A stretch of 36,901 bases of DNA from UBA2942 sp045127535 (GCA_045127535.1 JBGVQN010000052.1:1-36901); one strand, 5' to 3'. Shown: positions 16,248-24,526, counted from the first letter of the stretch. The notes: generated by a model not told the origin, from the letters alone. Numbers and translations are program-made.

Positions 16248-17915
16248 CTACCGTTTCATCTTCGGGTCGAATGCATCACGCAAGCCGTCACCGATAAAAT
16301 TAAATGCCAGTACTGTAATCAGGATCAGCAGACCTGCCGGTACCCATACAAATAAGTAATTGGTCATAACATAAGAGTCATTGACTGCATTGATGATACT
16401 TCCCCAGGAAGCTGCCGGATATTTGATACCCAGTCCCAAGAAGCTTAAAGATGCCTCTGTCAGGATAATATCACCAAGTCCCATAGTTGCAAATACAATG
16501 AGCTGCGGAATGACGTTTGGAATCAGGTGACGGAAAATTTTTCTCTTAATACTGATGCCGGTTGCCTCTGCAGCCACCATAAATTCCTGCTCTCTCAAAG
16601 ACAGGATCTGTCCTCTGACAATACGGGCAATTCCTACCCATCCAATGGCACTGATTACAAGACAAAGCATATAAATACGCATGGTGGCAGATACCTGATA
16701 ATAATCCATAATGGAACCTAAAATCATATACAACGGAATTGCAGGGATACAATAAATCACATCTACAAAACGCATCAGTACATTGTCGATCCAGCCTCCG
16801 AAGTATCCGGCCATACCTCCTACAATGACACCGATCAGCAGCTCAATGATCACTACCACGAAGCCAATGAGCAGGGAAATACGGCCGCCGTACATAAGAC
16901 GTGCTAACAGGTCCATACCGTTGGCATCTGTTCCCAACCAGTGCTCTTTTGATGGTGAAGCATACGTATCAATCACCTTTGTCTCCTGATAACGGCGGAT
17001 CACATACTCATTGTTCTTACGTTCCATAAGATAAGTACAAGTCTCACCTGCTTCATCGGTAAATTCAAAGGATTGTGTACCTGTATTAACCGCTTCCTTT
17101 ACAGCCTCCTTAAAATCAGGAGTGAGGAATATACCCTCCACCACGCTGTTAATATTCATATCAGAAACATATGCATACTCTGTGCCGTCTGATCCATAAA
17201 TCATGGTGGAATTTTCACCAGCACTCTCCATACGGTACTCTGTACCATCTACCACACAGGAAGCATCACCTGCATTGACTGCCAGCAATACATTGCGATA
17301 AAAATCATAGGAAAAAGCCGTGTCTTGTGCATATGGGGTAAAGGAACGCTGGCATACCACTGCCACTTCCTGCGCCTCATAAAATACAGTTTCTCCGTCA
17401 GTCTCTGTAAACAGGTAGGTATTGTCTCCATATTCAAATGTATTTTCGTCTCCGGTCACATCTGCAAATGCATCTGTATCTGTTAAGTCAGTCTCAGACT
17501 GCGTCACCTCATACATCAGGTATACACCTTCTCCGGCATATCCCAGGCCATACATTCTGCCGTCCCTGGATTCAAATACCAACTCATTTGTGGTCACTGC
17601 CAGAATGGTCTTTGATACGGTATCAGAAGGAAGTTCATATCCATCTGATGCAAATGTCTGATAATTGCTGATATAGGTTGCTCCTGCATAATCCTTTTTC
17701 ATTTCCTCTGTGGTATAAAATACCTGGCTCTGGGAATAAGGCATGAGAGCGCCTCCTAAAAAGGCAAATAAAAACATACAGACAATAATCACCAGACCTG
17801 CAATGGCCAGCTTATTACGGAAGAAGCGCTTTGCTACCAGCATACCAGGAGAAAGTACCCGGACACGCTGGGCGTCGTCTAACTTCATGTTTGTTTCTTT
17901 CTTTTCGTTTTCCAC
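16248..17915 (-). CDS. oppC: oligopeptide ABC transporter permease OppC with large extracytoplasmic insertion
   Basis: A 555-residue permease, about 230-250 residues longer than ordinary OppC proteins. After the N-terminal segment and first membrane helix (about 35-56) there is an insertion of about 265 residues (about 57-325), acidic and rich in Thr, Tyr and Asp, before the normal HWLGTDANGMDLLARL element (family form: G-T-D-x-x-G-R-D). The remaining part is a standard permease core with the cytoplasmic EAA loop (EFMVAAEATGISIKRKIFRH) and FLGLGIKYP. It forms the channel with OppB. The start is a GTG at 17915 with GGAGA 8-10 bases upstream; it follows the oppB stop by 14 bases. Confidence 0.9.
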   Translation of the reverse strand: MENEKKETNMKLDDAQRVRVLSPGMLVAKRFFRNKLAIAGLVIIVCMFLFAFLGGALMPYSQSQVFYTTEEMKKDYAGATYISNYQTFASDGYELPSDTVSKTILAVTTNELVFESRDGRMYGLGYAGEGVYLMYEVTQSETDLTDTDAFADVTGDENTFEYGDNTYLFTETDGETVFYEAQEVAVVCQRSFTPYAQDTAFSYDFYRNVLLAVNAGDASCVVDGTEYRMESAGENSTMIYGSDGTEYAYVSDMNINSVVEGIFLTPDFKEAVKEAVNTGTQSFEFTDEAGETCTYLMERKNNEYVIRRYQETKVIDTYASPSKEHWLGTDANGMDLLARLMYGGRISLLIGFVVVIIELLIGVIVGGMAGYFGGWIDNVLMRFVDVIYCIPAIPLYMILGSIMDYYQVSATMRIYMLCLVISAIGWVGIARIVRGQILSLREQEFMVAAEATGISIKRKIFRHLIPNVIPQLIVFATMGLGDIILTEASLSFLGLGIKYPAASWGSIINAVNDSYVMTNYLFVWVPAGLLILITVLAFNFIGDGLRDAFDPKMKR

Positions 17916-17929
17916 GGGCTTTCTCCTTT

Positions 17930-18916
17930 CTAATTTACTCTGACACGTGGATCAACCACTGCATAAAGAATATCTGCGATCAGGTTACCGGCAAGGGTCA
18001 GCACTGCCAAAAACAGCATGTAGAACATGACAAAAGGAATATCTCCCTGCATCACACACTGATAGGAAGTATAACCAATACCCGGAATCTGGAACAGCGT
18101 CTCTGTAATCATAGCACCGCTAAACAATCCCGGCAAAGAACCACCAAGAAGGGTAACAATGGGAATCAAGGTATTGCGGAATGCATGATGATTGATGACT
18201 CTGCTTTCCGAAAGTCCCTTTGCACGTGCCGTACGGATATAATCGGAATTCAATACTTCCAGCATATTGGTACGGGTATAACGCATCAAGCTTCCTACAC
18301 TGACAATGGTAAGGGTCATCACCGGCATGATCATATGCTTGGCCATATCCAGTATCTTTCCCACATCAGACAGCTGCTCATGCATACGCCCTACAATACC
18401 GTACAGATCCAGCCAGCCAAGCTTAATGGAAAAAATATACTTTAATATAGTGGCAAAGAAAAAGCTGGGCAGAGAAATACCAATCAGCGCAATCACTGTA
18501 ACTGCATAATCTCCTAAAGAATACTGCTTTCTTGCTGCAAAAATACCTGCAGGAATGGCAATGATAATTTCCAGTACAAATGCACATGCACCAAGTGCAA
18601 AAGAATACCAGATGACGCTGGCAAACTTGGTCAGTACCGGCTGATTCCAGTACCAGGAGTCTCCAAACTCACCTCTGATTGCCTTGGATGCCCAGGAAAT
18701 ATATCCCTGCACCACACCTACATCCAGGCCATATGCAGCTTTCAACTGTGTCAGCCATTCACTATAAGATTTGGAACCTGGTTTTGTTGACAGTTCTCTT
18801 GCCCGGTTTTCTACAAACGAGGTGGGCATACAGCGCATGATCCCATATATGATCATGGTTACAAATACCAGAAGAACCATTGAAATCAAAACCCTTTTCA
18901 GCACAAATTTCTTCAT
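17930..18916 (-). CDS. oppB: oligopeptide ABC transporter permease OppB
   Basis: A 328-residue permease of normal length with about six membrane helices. It begins MKKFVLKRVLISMVLLVFVT and carries the EAA loop YIRTARAKGLSESRVINHHA with the C-terminal GIGYTSYQCVMQGDIPFVM and DPRVRVN tail of the family. It forms the translocation path with OppC. The ATG at 18916 has AGGAGAAGG upstream. Between it and the upstream oppA lie palindromic element C, a shorter relative and the oppA terminator, so permease expression depends on read-through or an unrecognised promoter. Confidence 0.94.
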   Translation of the reverse strand: MKKFVLKRVLISMVLLVFVTMIIYGIMRCMPTSFVENRARELSTKPGSKSYSEWLTQLKAAYGLDVGVVQGYISWASKAIRGEFGDSWYWNQPVLTKFASVIWYSFALGACAFVLEIIIAIPAGIFAARKQYSLGDYAVTVIALIGISLPSFFFATILKYIFSIKLGWLDLYGIVGRMHEQLSDVGKILDMAKHMIMPVMTLTIVSVGSLMRYTRTNMLEVLNSDYIRTARAKGLSESRVINHHAFRNTLIPIVTLLGGSLPGLFSGAMITETLFQIPGIGYTSYQCVMQGDIPFVMFYMLFLAVLTLAGNLIADILYAVVDPRVRVN

Positions 18917-18953
18917 TCTCTGTACCTTCTCCTTTCATTTTTCTCCTCGCATA

Positions 18954-19177
18954 TAGGCAATTGCGAAACTGTATTCCATATCAGCTTTGTGAAGTGTCTG
19001 TCAGAAAATGTTTTCTAAGCAGGACTCTTGAAAACGCCGGCACTTTAAATTTTGCGCCACAGGCGCAAAATTTATTAGTACCGCTGCGTTTTCACCGAAG
19101 CGAGAGCGTGCCTGCGTGAAAATATTTTCTGACAGGCACTTCTCAAAGCGTCCGGTAATATGTTTCGCAACTGCCTA
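18954..19177 (-). repeat. palindromic mobile-like element, copy C
   Basis: A 224-bp palindrome bounded by TAGGCAATTGCGAAAC and GTTTCGCAACTGCCTA, in opposite orientation to copy B. The core GAAAACGCAGCGGTACTAA is read on the minus strand at 19093-19075. The apical stem AAATTTTGCGCC/GGCGCAAAATTT carries G-C where copy B has A-T, and the arm has GTCAG/CTGAC where copy B has GTAAG/CTTAC. TTCTCCTCGCA occurs at 18941-18951 and again at 19178-19188, a direct repeat bracketing the element. Confidence 0.9.
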
Positions 19178-19194
19178 TTCTCCTCGCAGAATCC

Positions 19195-19294
19195 TTTGTG
19201 AAATTGAGTTTGTTGAGTTCTGATCGGATTTATTTTCATGAAAAGCCTTAGGAAAATAAATTTGATCAGCACTCAGCAAACTCAATTTCACAAA
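19195..19294. repeat. shorter hairpin element related to the palindrome family
   Basis: Two 43-base arms match at 39 positions around a 14-base loop. The outer 18 bases, TTTGTGAAATTGAGTTTG, are perfectly inverted. The right end read inward, CATTTGTGAAATTGAG, resembles CATTTGCGAAACTGAT at the ends of copy A and of the solo end at 34476. The element lacks the ACGCAGCGG core, so it looks like an internally deleted relative. It lies 17 bp from copy C. Confidence 0.75.
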
Positions 19295-19310
19295 TGGCCT
19301 GCTTCTTATG

Positions 19311-19339
19311 AAAAAGGGGACCTTTTTACCAGTCCCCCC
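19311..19339 (-). terminator. terminator after oppA
   Basis: On the minus strand GGGGAC (19337-19332), a 10-base loop, GTCCCC (19321-19316) and then TTTTT. It starts about 45 bases after the oppA stop. The stem is only 6 GC-rich pairs, so partial read-through into oppB is plausible and would make OppA more abundant than the permease. Confidence 0.75.
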
Positions 19340-19381
19340 TTCCACTACGCTAAGTATCCAGCGAAATGATCATTTTGGTTA

Positions 19382-21697
19382 TTATTTCATTTCCACAGTT
19401 TCAATTTCTTTGAACCAGGTATAATATGTGGTCTGATCCTTTGCGATGGTATCCATGTTGATACGCTCAGAGCTGTATGCAGTACCTTCCTGTCTCTGAT
19501 AAATCGGGATCTCTACTGCATAATCTACGATGAAGTCCAGAGCCTCTTTATAGATTGCCTTACGATAAGTCTGATCTGTGTTGGTTCTTCCAGCCATAAC
19601 CAGTTCATCTAACTCATCAGAGTAAATGGAATACATGTAAGCAGAACCACCTTCGCTGTGGTAAATCTGATACATATCCGGGTCTAAGGTTGCAGACCAA
19701 GCTGCACACCAGATCTCAGCAGTACCTGCTTCTGTAGCACTCCACAGGATACTTGTATCAGAAAGGTCATTGATCTTTAATTCAAAACCGATAGATGCCA
19801 GTGCCTCAGATGCTGCAGTTACGATACCAAAGGTTGGATGGTCACCGCTTCCGCCGCCACCGATCATTAACTCGTAGCTTAATTTTGCACCTTCCGGAGC
19901 TGCTGTTAACTTACCGTTTTCTACAGTAAAGCCTGCTGCTTCAAAGAATCCCAAAGCTGCATCTAACGCTGCTGCATACTTATCATCTTCAGACATACCG
20001 TCTGTGTAGATCGGATCACCATTTACATCTACAGAGAATGCTACTGCATAATCTGCATCAGACTTCTGAGGTGCTGCCCAGGATGTATTGGAGATTGGAT
20101 AATTGATTACAGATGCTGCATCTCCATAATAAGAGTCGATTACAACATCACGATAAACAGAAATTACAGTAGCAATTGCCCTTCTCAGGTTCTTGGATTC
20201 TTCACTGGATGGGTCATCACCAACCATTACATTCTGAGAATTCATACCAATGTAACCATATCCATTATAGTCAGTTAAAGTAATATTCAGCTTATCGCCA
20301 TTTACTTCCCCATTGGAGTTGTAGCTTGCGATCTGCTCTAAAACTGCCTTGGATACAGAAGGCTCGGAAATATCTACTGTACCCTGGATCACACCAGGAA
20401 CCTTATCAGATTCGGTAGTTACCTTCCACTGCAGGTTCTTGATCTTTGGTGCACCCTTGTAATAGTACTCATTTGCTTCCATGTAAACGATCTTATTTTC
20501 ATACTTTACAAACTTGTATGGACCAGCGCCCATTGGAGCAGTGGTCTTTTCTCTTACAGATGATAAATCACCCTTTGTGAAACCAAACTGGTTGTTGTCA
20601 TAATCATACAGATCCTCATCACCATAATAGTGCAGAGGTGCAATAGGAATATCCATATTGCCTAAAGCAGTTGCATCAACAGATGTTAAGGTTACCTTTA
20701 CAGTCTTATCATCGATCTTCTGGATACCGGAAATGCTGTCTGCAGAATCGCCAGTCTCAATTGCTACCTTATAACTGTCATCCAGGAAATCAAAAAGAGA
20801 TGCATTTGCAGCTTCTGTTTCAGACATGGTTACATAATCATTTTCATATGCAGCACACAGCTCTGTCCAATAATCAGCCAAAGTAGGAACATCATCACCC
20901 TCTAAAGTCCATGTAGTACCGGTTACTGCTGCTGTCAGGGAACCATCCTCATTCAAATCGGCAAATCCCCACTCATACATACCATTTGCAACATCATTAG
21001 ACTCAATATCTACATAACCGTTTGAAATACAGTAGTTGCAGATATCCTCTGCAAACTTCTCTCCTGCTGCAGGCAGGCCTTCTTCGAAGAACTTCTTCTG
21101 TACATCTTCTGTATAATAAGTAAAGTCTGTGTTGTCTGCACCGTTTTCTACCATAACCAGATATAACAGTTCAGAACCCTGTCTGTACTCTTCTACACCT
21201 GCGATAGGCAGAGAGAATACGGAAATAGAACCATCATAAGATGGGTCACAGTATACATAATAAGAGAAAATAATATCGTCTGCAGTTACTTCTTCACCAT
21301 CTGCAAACTTCAGATCATCACGCAGTTTAAAGGTATATTCTACAGTACCATCTGCATTCTCTACGATGGTTGCATCAGTAGCACCATAATAGGTATACTC
21401 AGTACCATTGTATTCTTTGGTTTCACCCTCAATACCGTTCATAACATACTCACCGGCACGGTCATTATCTACCAGATAAATCTGGGTAGCATCCACTACG
21501 TTCTGATCCGGTACACTGGCAGCAAAGAACGGGCTGAACTTTTCACTCACATCATCACAGGCAATTACCAGTGGGGTATCATTGCTGGCTTCGCCTTGGG
21601 TTTCTCCATCTCCGTTTCCTGTCTTTGTGCCGCAGGCTGTAACACCCATTGCCATGACTCCCGCTAACAGGAGCGCAAGAAGTTTCTTCATTTTCAT
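19382..21697 (-). CDS. oppA: oligopeptide ABC transporter substrate-binding lipoprotein OppA (large form)
   Basis: A 771-residue extracellular peptide-binding lipoprotein (SBP family 5). The signal peptide MKMKKLLALLLAGVMAMG ends in the lipobox VTAC with Cys at residue 22. The fold marker TFKLRDDLKFADGEEVTADD is near residues 122-141, followed by an insertion of about 150 acidic residues (about 165-320) before the expected SGIQKIDDKTVKVTL strand. Ordinary members have about 540-600 residues. It binds oligopeptides outside the membrane and delivers them to OppB/OppC. The frame is open further upstream, but the ATG at 21697, 8 bases after AAAGGAGG, starts a clean signal peptide. It is followed by a terminator and repeats before oppB, and preceded by a hairpin-rich leader. 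Confidence 0.92.
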   Translation of the reverse strand: MKMKKLLALLLAGVMAMGVTACGTKTGNGDGETQGEASNDTPLVIACDDVSEKFSPFFAASVPDQNVVDATQIYLVDNDRAGEYVMNGIEGETKEYNGTEYTYYGATDATIVENADGTVEYTFKLRDDLKFADGEEVTADDIIFSYYVYCDPSYDGSISVFSLPIAGVEEYRQGSELLYLVMVENGADNTDFTYYTEDVQKKFFEEGLPAAGEKFAEDICNYCISNGYVDIESNDVANGMYEWGFADLNEDGSLTAAVTGTTWTLEGDDVPTLADYWTELCAAYENDYVTMSETEAANASLFDFLDDSYKVAIETGDSADSISGIQKIDDKTVKVTLTSVDATALGNMDIPIAPLHYYGDEDLYDYDNNQFGFTKGDLSSVREKTTAPMGAGPYKFVKYENKIVYMEANEYYYKGAPKIKNLQWKVTTESDKVPGVIQGTVDISEPSVSKAVLEQIASYNSNGEVNGDKLNITLTDYNGYGYIGMNSQNVMVGDDPSSEESKNLRRAIATVISVYRDVVIDSYYGDAASVINYPISNTSWAAPQKSDADYAVAFSVDVNGDPIYTDGMSEDDKYAAALDAALGFFEAAGFTVENGKLTAAPEGAKLSYELMIGGGGSGDHPTFGIVTAASEALASIGFELKINDLSDTSILWSATEAGTAEIWCAAWSATLDPDMYQIYHSEGGSAYMYSIYSDELDELVMAGRTNTDQTYRKAIYKEALDFIVDYAVEIPIYQRQEGTAYSSERINMDTIAKDQTTYYTWFKEIETVEMK

Positions 21698-21713
21698 AAC
21701 AACTTCCTCCTTT

Positions 21714-21801
21714 AAAAAATATATCAGCGTGTAAAAACGCTGTCCCCCATATTTATCAGTATCAATACGGGGGTTTTTGAAACAGAATTTTGAAATTCTG
21801 T
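21714..21801 (-). promoter_or_regulatory. hairpin cluster in the oppA leader
   Basis: Three adjacent inverted repeats precede the oppA ribosome site: ACAGAATTTTGAAATTCTGT (21782-21801), CCCCC...GGGGG (21744-21773) and CAGCGT/ACGCTG (21725-21742). On the minus strand the last is followed by ATATATTTTTT, the form of an intrinsic terminator. It could end the upstream gene or act as an attenuator if oppA is transcribed from farther upstream. No clear promoter was found between the hairpins and the upstream gene. Confidence 0.55.
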
Positions 21802-21811
21802 ACTTCAAAAC

Positions 21812-22369
21812 CTAATGAGAAGATTTCTCAACTGTCAGCCCACTGTACATACGGTCATACAATTTGCCATACAAGACTGCTGCCAACAGAAACAATATAT
21901 GACACAACAGATATACACATTCCCGATCCACCTGAATGGTATCGTGGTAAAGCACCAGATACAAAATATCCAGGACAGCGCTGATCACAGTCAGTACCAT
22001 AGCTCCCAGGCAGGAATGACGCATCCTCTGCAGGCTGCCATCATACGCAGCCCGCTCCATCCGCACCGATGTACCAAAATAAGAAACGGCTCCCAGAAAG
22101 AAATATCCTATGGGCAGGAATATAAAAATATAGGGAAATACGATCCAGAACGTATGGGAAGAATCCTGATTCACCATTCCCCCTGCCGCAAACAATAGTA
22201 CAAACAACAGCGAAAACCCCAGGTTTATCACACCTGTACGCCGCTTTTCTTTTGTATCAAATGGAAGTACATACACATCTCCATTGTAACGGGTCCCCTT
22301 TACCACCTTGCCGCTGGCATCTAAATAAGAGGTCGATGTGTAATCATCCCGGTATCTGTTTTTTAACAT
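21812..22369 (-). CDS. four-TM membrane protein of unknown function
   Basis: A 185-residue protein whose first 45 residues are soluble and basic (DASGKVVKGTRYNGDVYVLP), followed by four membrane helices near 47-64, 74-95, 121-141 and 151-169. No family was recognised. The ATG at 22369 overlaps the last codons of pepF (ATGTTAA overlap), so it is translationally coupled to the peptidase and probably works or is produced with it. It lies upstream of oppA, which makes a role in peptide handling possible but unproved. Confidence 0.68.
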   Translation of the reverse strand: MLKNRYRDDYTSTSYLDASGKVVKGTRYNGDVYVLPFDTKEKRRTGVINLGFSLLFVLLFAAGGMVNQDSSHTFWIVFPYIFIFLPIGYFFLGAVSYFGTSVRMERAAYDGSLQRMRHSCLGAMVLTVISAVLDILYLVLYHDTIQVDRECVYLLCHILFLLAAVLYGKLYDRMYSGLTVEKSSH

Positions 22370-24030
22370 AATTTCTGCTCCAGCTTTTCTGCCAGCTTCG
22401 CCACACAGCCTTCTGCAAAAGGACTTTGAAGTCCTGCCTGCCGGATCACATTCACAAAGAAATCCTTAGCCCCCAACTTGCAAAGCTTCAAATATGCTTC
22501 CCATGCTTTGGTAAAGTCCTCATCCATCATGACCTTAAACTGCATAGCACAGATGCTTGCCAGTACATAGTCAATATAATAGAATGGATCTACAAAAATG
22601 TGCGCCTGTTTCTGCCAGAAAGCTCCCTCCAACAAATCTCCTTCGTAATCCAGATGAGGACGATAGATCTTTTCTAACTCCTTCCAGATCTCTTTACGCT
22701 GGGCCGGTGTCAGTTCCGGCTGTGCATAAACACGATGCTGGAACTCATCTACCATACAGCCATACGGAACAAAGGCAATGGAATCTTCTAAATGCATTTT
22801 CAGGTAATCCGCTTTCCTGTCCCCGAAAAACAGCTCCATCCACTGATATGTGAAATACTCCATGGACATGGAATGGATCTCTGCTGTCTCCATGGTAATA
22901 TCACTGAATTCACGGATCTCCTCATCCCGCTGGAGATATCCCTGGAATGCATGTCCGCATTCATGGGTAATCACATCCACATCTCCACTGGTACCATTAA
23001 AGTTGGCAAAGATAAATGGAGACTTATAATTGGGCAGATACGTCATATAACCACCCTGCTGCTTGGTCTTTCTGCCTAATACATCAAACAGTTCATTTTT
23101 CATCATAAAATCAAAAAACTCTGCTGTCTCAGGAGAAAGCTCATGATACATTTTCTGGCCAGCCTTTAAGATCTCCTCCGGTGTCCCAACAGGACATGGA
23201 TTTCCTTCCTTCAGATATACATCATTGTCATACAGCTTTAACTGGTCTGCTCCTAACCGCTTTCTTCTTGTTTCGTGAATCCGGGATACAAAAGGAACAA
23301 AATATTCCTTGATCTCACTGCGGAACTGCTCTACCATTTGCTGGTCGTAACAGTTACGCCTCATACGGTAATATGCCAGCTGTGTATAACTTTCGTACCC
23401 AAGGACTCTGGCCTGTGCAGTACGATTCTTTACCATTTTATCATAAATTTCATCAATTTCATTAGTAACTGACTGGAAATAGCTGCTGACTGCCTTCCAA
23501 GCCCGCTTTCTCATATCCCGGTCTACATCTGTCATAAACTTTCTCATAAGGGAAAGATTATATATCTCTCCTTCAAAAGGAATCTGAGCTGTGGCAATCA
23601 GCTTCTGGTAACGGCTTACCAGTGCATTTTCCTCCTGCATCAGGGGAATGAGCTTTTCATCAAAGGACTTTAATGCCAGTTCCACATTTTTAAAGAAAAC
23701 TGGCCCTAACTTCTCTTCTAACTCTGCCCGGTATGGAGATTCATACAATACCTTTGCATACGTATTTTCATAATTTTGAATGAGAGGCATGATCTCATCA
23801 TAATAATCATTTTCCTGTTCATAAAATGCATCCGTAGTATCAATTCCATGACGGATGCTTGCCAGTACCATATTGGTCATCATATCATTGGTAAAATGAT
23901 AATACTCCCTGTGGATATCAAACTGCTCTGCCCCGGAACCTGCTGCCTTCGTACGTGCAATGATATCCTCATACTGCCTGCTGACTTCTTCCATATTTAC
24001 CCTGGTATAGGGCATTTCTGAAAATTTCAC
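22363..24030 (-). CDS. pepF: M3 family oligoendopeptidase (PepF-like)
   Basis: A 555-residue zinc peptidase with the thimet-family motif HECGH at residues 356-360 and a downstream third-ligand region TMETAEIHSMSMEYF. Length and the conserved stretch IFANFNGTSGDVDVITHE fit the M3B oligoendopeptidase group. It cuts medium-length peptides in the cytosol, and its place immediately upstream of a peptide importer fits use of imported peptides as amino-acid sources. The start is a GTG at 24030 after AAAGGAG. A very good promoter lies at 24077-24104. The 3' end overlaps the next gene by 7 bases. Confidence 0.92.
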   Translation of the reverse strand: MKFSEMPYTRVNMEEVSRQYEDIIARTKAAGSGAEQFDIHREYYHFTNDMMTNMVLASIRHGIDTTDAFYEQENDYYDEIMPLIQNYENTYAKVLYESPYRAELEEKLGPVFFKNVELALKSFDEKLIPLMQEENALVSRYQKLIATAQIPFEGEIYNLSLMRKFMTDVDRDMRKRAWKAVSSYFQSVTNEIDEIYDKMVKNRTAQARVLGYESYTQLAYYRMRRNCYDQQMVEQFRSEIKEYFVPFVSRIHETRRKRLGADQLKLYDNDVYLKEGNPCPVGTPEEILKAGQKMYHELSPETAEFFDFMMKNELFDVLGRKTKQQGGYMTYLPNYKSPFIFANFNGTSGDVDVITHECGHAFQGYLQRDEEIREFSDITMETAEIHSMSMEYFTYQWMELFFGDRKADYLKMHLEDSIAFVPYGCMVDEFQHRVYAQPELTPAQRKEIWKELEKIYRPHLDYEGDLLEGAFWQKQAHIFVDPFYYIDYVLASICAMQFKVMMDEDFTKAWEAYLKLCKLGAKDFFVNVIRQAGLQSPFAEGCVAKLAEKLEQKLC

Positions 24031-24076
24031 GCTGATCGCTCTCCTTTATTTTGAAACCGTTTTTATGGTTATCCTA

Positions 24077-24104
24077 ATTATAGCATTCTTTTTGACTGTG
24101 TAAA
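24077..24104 (-). promoter_or_regulatory. strong promoter of pepF (and possibly the opp cluster)
   Basis: Minus-strand TTTACA (24104-24099), 16 bases, then TATAAT (24082-24077) with an extended TGC just before it. The start would be near 24070, giving a leader of about 40 bases before the GTG of pepF. No other clear promoter was found before oppA, so a transcript could extend through the whole cluster. Confidence 0.7.
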
Positions 24105-24357
24105 GTGTTAACGTCCCCATCCTTCCTGAATTATTTTTTTGTTTTTAAAAAAATACACTTTATTTTTTCCATATACAGACTCTTTTTTCTTTGTGCTGTT
24201 TGCAAAACTATTTTACCAAGAAAAAATATTGTATAGATTTCCAGCCAAAAACTGCTTATTCTGACAAAATATTCATACCTTCTATTATACCGATAAATTG
24301 TGTTTTGTCAATTTCATTATAATTCTATTATAAATTCAAATTATATTTGTGCAAATT

Positions 24358-24405
24358 CCAAAAAGACCTTTGCAATCCGCCCCAAAAGAAACGGATTTTC
24401 AAAGA
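24358..24405 (-). terminator. terminator of the fructose PTS operon
   Basis: AATCCG (24374-24379) pairs with CGGATT (24392-24397) inside flanking TTTG/CAAA pairs (24369-24403). On the minus strand it is followed by GGTCTTTTT. It is about 125 bases past the HPr stop. Confidence 0.6.
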
Positions 24406-24427
24406 CCTTTCTTCTTATTTTTATTCT

Positions 24428-24526
24428 GCTTTTACTGCAATGATATTTTCACAGTCTCCATATCCTTCTACAAACCGGTCTGTAATGACCCGGCTTCCAT
24501 AAAACTGTCCAAAGGTAACGGAACCC
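24428..24526 (-). pseudogene. coding-like relic downstream of the HPr gene
   Basis: On the minus strand, between the HPr stop and the terminator, the frame GTTACCTTTGGACAG reads VTFGQFYGSRVITD, then RFVEGYGDCENIIAVKAE and a stop at 24428. The residue pattern looks like the C-terminus of a folded protein, but it has no start codon or ribosome site of its own. I do not recognise the family. It may be the tail of a deleted third gene of this operon, or chance. Confidence 0.3.

Larger units (their letters stand above)
18917..19381. other. oppA-oppB intergenic region filled with palindromes
   Basis: 465 bases inside an otherwise compact operon. From the oppA side it holds the oppA terminator (19311-19339), a 100-bp hairpin element (19195-19294) and the 224-bp palindromic element C (18954-19177) with an 11-bp perfect flanking direct repeat. 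No gene is visible. Confidence 0.85.

Noticed and set aside
19195..19294. The 100-bp hairpin as the oppA transcription terminator
   Set aside because: No T-tract follows the stem on the minus strand, and a proper terminator is already present at 19311-19339.
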